Part shown: positions 62,716 through 64,000 of the stretch, in pieces
How the letters are laid out: each line of letters begins with the position of its first letter
How positions within the stretch are numbered: position 1 is the first letter of the stretch
From: Schistocerca nitens
Lineage: Eukaryota > Arthropoda > Insecta > Orthoptera > Acrididae
Direction: 5' to 3'
Assembly: GCF_023898315.1 (NCBI RefSeq)
Contig: NC_064619.1
Span: 296,894,150 to 296,958,149, forward strand
Length of the DNA: 64,000 nucleotides
Translations under genes and position numbers: made by a program
The notes under the pieces: generated by a model
What the model was told of the DNA's origin: nothing
The model's database searches: none
What the model saw: the letters and a program-made list of their open reading frames with translations, nothing else

Positions 62716-64000
62716 TTCACTTTTGAAGGCCAGACATACCAACAATTAAAGGGAACAGCCATGGGTACCAGGATGGCCCCCTCATATGCCAACCTATTCA
62801 TGGGTCGCTTAGAGGAAGCCTTCTTGGTTACCCAAGCCTGCCAACCAAAAGTTTGGTACAGATTTATTGATGACCTCTTCATGATCTGGACTCACAGTGA
62901 AGAAGAACTCCAGAATTTCCTCTCCAACCTCAACTCCTTTGGTTCCATCAGATTCACCTGGTCCTACTCCAAATCCCATGCCACTTTCCTTGATGTTGAC
63001 CTCCACCTGTCCAATGGCCAGCTTCACACGTCCGTCCACATCAAACCCACCAACAAGCAACAGTACCTCCATTACGACAGCTGCCATCCATTCCACATCA
63101 AACGGTCCCTTCCCTACAGCCTAGGTCTTTGTGGCAAACGAATCTGCTCCAGTCCGGAATCCCTGAAGCATTACACCAACAACCTGACAACAGCTTTCGC
63201 ATCCCGCAACTACCCTCCCGACCTGATACAGAAGCAAATAACCAGAGCCACTTCCTCATCCTCTCAAACCCAGAACCTCCCACAGAAGAACCACAAAAGT
63301 GCCCCACTTGTGACAGGATACTTTCCGGGACTGGATCAGATTCTGAATGTGGCTCTCCAGCAGGGATACAACTTCCTCAAATCCTGCCCTGAAATGAGAT
63401 CCATCCTTCATGAAATCCTCCCCACTCCACCAAGAGTGTCTTTCAGCCATCCACCTAACCTTCGTAACCTCTTAGTTCATCCCTATGAAATCCCCAAACC
63501 ACCTTCCCTACCCTCTGGCTCCTACCCTTGTAACCGCCCCCGGTGTAAAACCTGTCCCATGCACCCTCCCACCACCACCTACTCCAGTCCTGTAACCCGG
63601 AAGGTGTACACGATCAAAGGCAGAGCCACGTGTGAAAGCACCCACGTGATCTACCAACTGACCTGCCTGCACTGTGATGCATTCTATGTGGGAATGACCA
63701 GCAACAAACTGTCCATTCGCATGAATGGACACAGGCAGACAGTGTTTGTTGGTAATGAGGATCACCCTGTGGCTAAACATTACTTGGTGCACGGCCAGCA
63801 CATCTTGGCGCAGTGTTACACCGACCGGGTTATCTGGATACTTCCCACTAACACCAACCTATCCGAACTCCGGAGATGGGAACTTGCTCTTCAATATATC
63901 CTCTCTTCCCGTTATCCACCAGGCCTCAATCTCCACTAATTTCAAGTTGCCGCCACTCACACCTCACCTGTCATTCAACTACATCTTTGCCTCTGCACTT
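62716..64000 (+). mobile_element. Penelope-like retroelement, 5'-truncated, copy 2
   Basis: It begins at ttcacttttgaagg, the same position as copy 1 at about 32270, and contains the RT C-terminal two thirds and the GIY-YIG endonuclease. The terminal region begins after the stop at 63939 and runs off the window end. Confidence 0.88.
62761..63939 (+). CDS. Penelope-like reverse transcriptase plus GIY-YIG endonuclease, N-terminally truncated
   Basis: 392 codons from an internal ATG (MGTRMAPSYANLFMGRLEEA), the same length as copy 1. Upstream in-frame codons [15 protein letters not shown] belong to the same RT block, so the real protein started further 5'. The catalytic YRFIDD lies at residues 33-38. 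The Cys-rich block PCNRPRCKTCPMHP leads into the GIY-YIG domain (VIYQLTCLHC, AFYVGMT, SIRMNGHRQ, HPVAKH). No internal stop. It would copy element RNA and cut target DNA if complete; the fingers part of the RT is absent. Confidence 0.9.
   Translation: MGTRMAPSYANLFMGRLEEAFLVTQACQPKVWYRFIDDLFMIWTHSEEELQNFLSNLNSFGSIRFTWSYSKSHATFLDVDLHLSNGQLHTSVHIKPTNKQQYLHYDSCHPFHIKRSLPYSLGLCGKRICSSPESLKHYTNNLTTAFASRNYPPDLIQKQITRATSSSSQTQNLPQKNHKSAPLVTGYFPGLDQILNVALQQGYNFLKSCPEMRSILHEILPTPPRVSFSHPPNLRNLLVHPYEIPKPPSLPSGSYPCNRPRCKTCPMHPPTTTYSSPVTRKVYTIKGRATCESTHVIYQLTCLHCDAFYVGMTSNKLSIRMNGHRQTVFVGNEDHPVAKHYLVHGQHILAQCYTDRVIWILPTNTNLSELRRWELALQYILSSRYPPGLNLH

Overview
The window reads as repeat-dominated intergenic DNA from a large insect genome. 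I think it is an orthopteran, most likely a locust or grasshopper of the genus Schistocerca. That guess rests on the tRNA-derived SINE present in at least eight copies (Leu/Ser-like head, body ending in a 'gctcagagccatttgaa' type tail), which I recognise from locust genomes, and on the mix of RTE, Jockey/CR1-like, Penelope-like, Tc1/mariner, piggyBac, hAT and Ty3/gypsy elements. I recognise no conventional host gene. Nearly every supportable coding region is a transposon gene, and most are broken.

Layout. 0.6-5.1 kb: a foldback element split by a SINE, a complete Tc1-like transposon with an open transposase (1128-2549), a decayed Tc1 on the minus strand, an internally deleted mariner-like element and an array of foldback units. 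6.3-10 kb: an RTE-type LINE with two SINEs in it. 10-19 kb: decayed Tc1-like fragments, two SINEs, a GC-rich promoter-like stretch and a ~130-bp tandem repeat. 19.2-22.9 kb: a hAT MITE with a perfect 8-bp target duplication, a SINE, an RTE fragment with a nested SINE, and about 1.3 kb without recognisable repeats. 23.1-27.8 kb: a second RTE copy, a CpG-rich island and a palindromic SINE dimer. 28.6-34.4 kb: SINEs, a nearly intact Tc1 element (29336-30722) and a 5'-truncated Penelope-like element whose terminal region carries a hammerhead-ribozyme-like core. 34.4-38.1 kb: a decayed gypsy element on the minus strand.

From 39.3 to 60.3 kb is a stack of nested insertions. A decayed plus-strand gypsy element has its integrase split first by a piggyBac element (TTAA-bounded, itself carrying a SINE dimer and a Jockey-type LINE fragment) and then by a second, minus-strand gypsy with ~140-bp LTRs. 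Next to it lies a Jockey/CR1-like LINE split by two Tc1/mariner-type elements. Removing each insert together with one copy of its TA duplication leaves the LINE reading frame continuous across both sites. From 61.0 kb to the window end is a rearranged cluster of Penelope-like pieces in inverted and direct order.

The genes form no pathway; each belongs to its own element. The most interesting signals are structural: the nesting order, the SINE dimer that inserts as one unit and whose core is inverted between its two copies, the hammerhead-like and splice-donor-like motifs kept in the Penelope terminal repeats, and a Tc1 family with unusual DD32E spacing present as two open copies of equal length.
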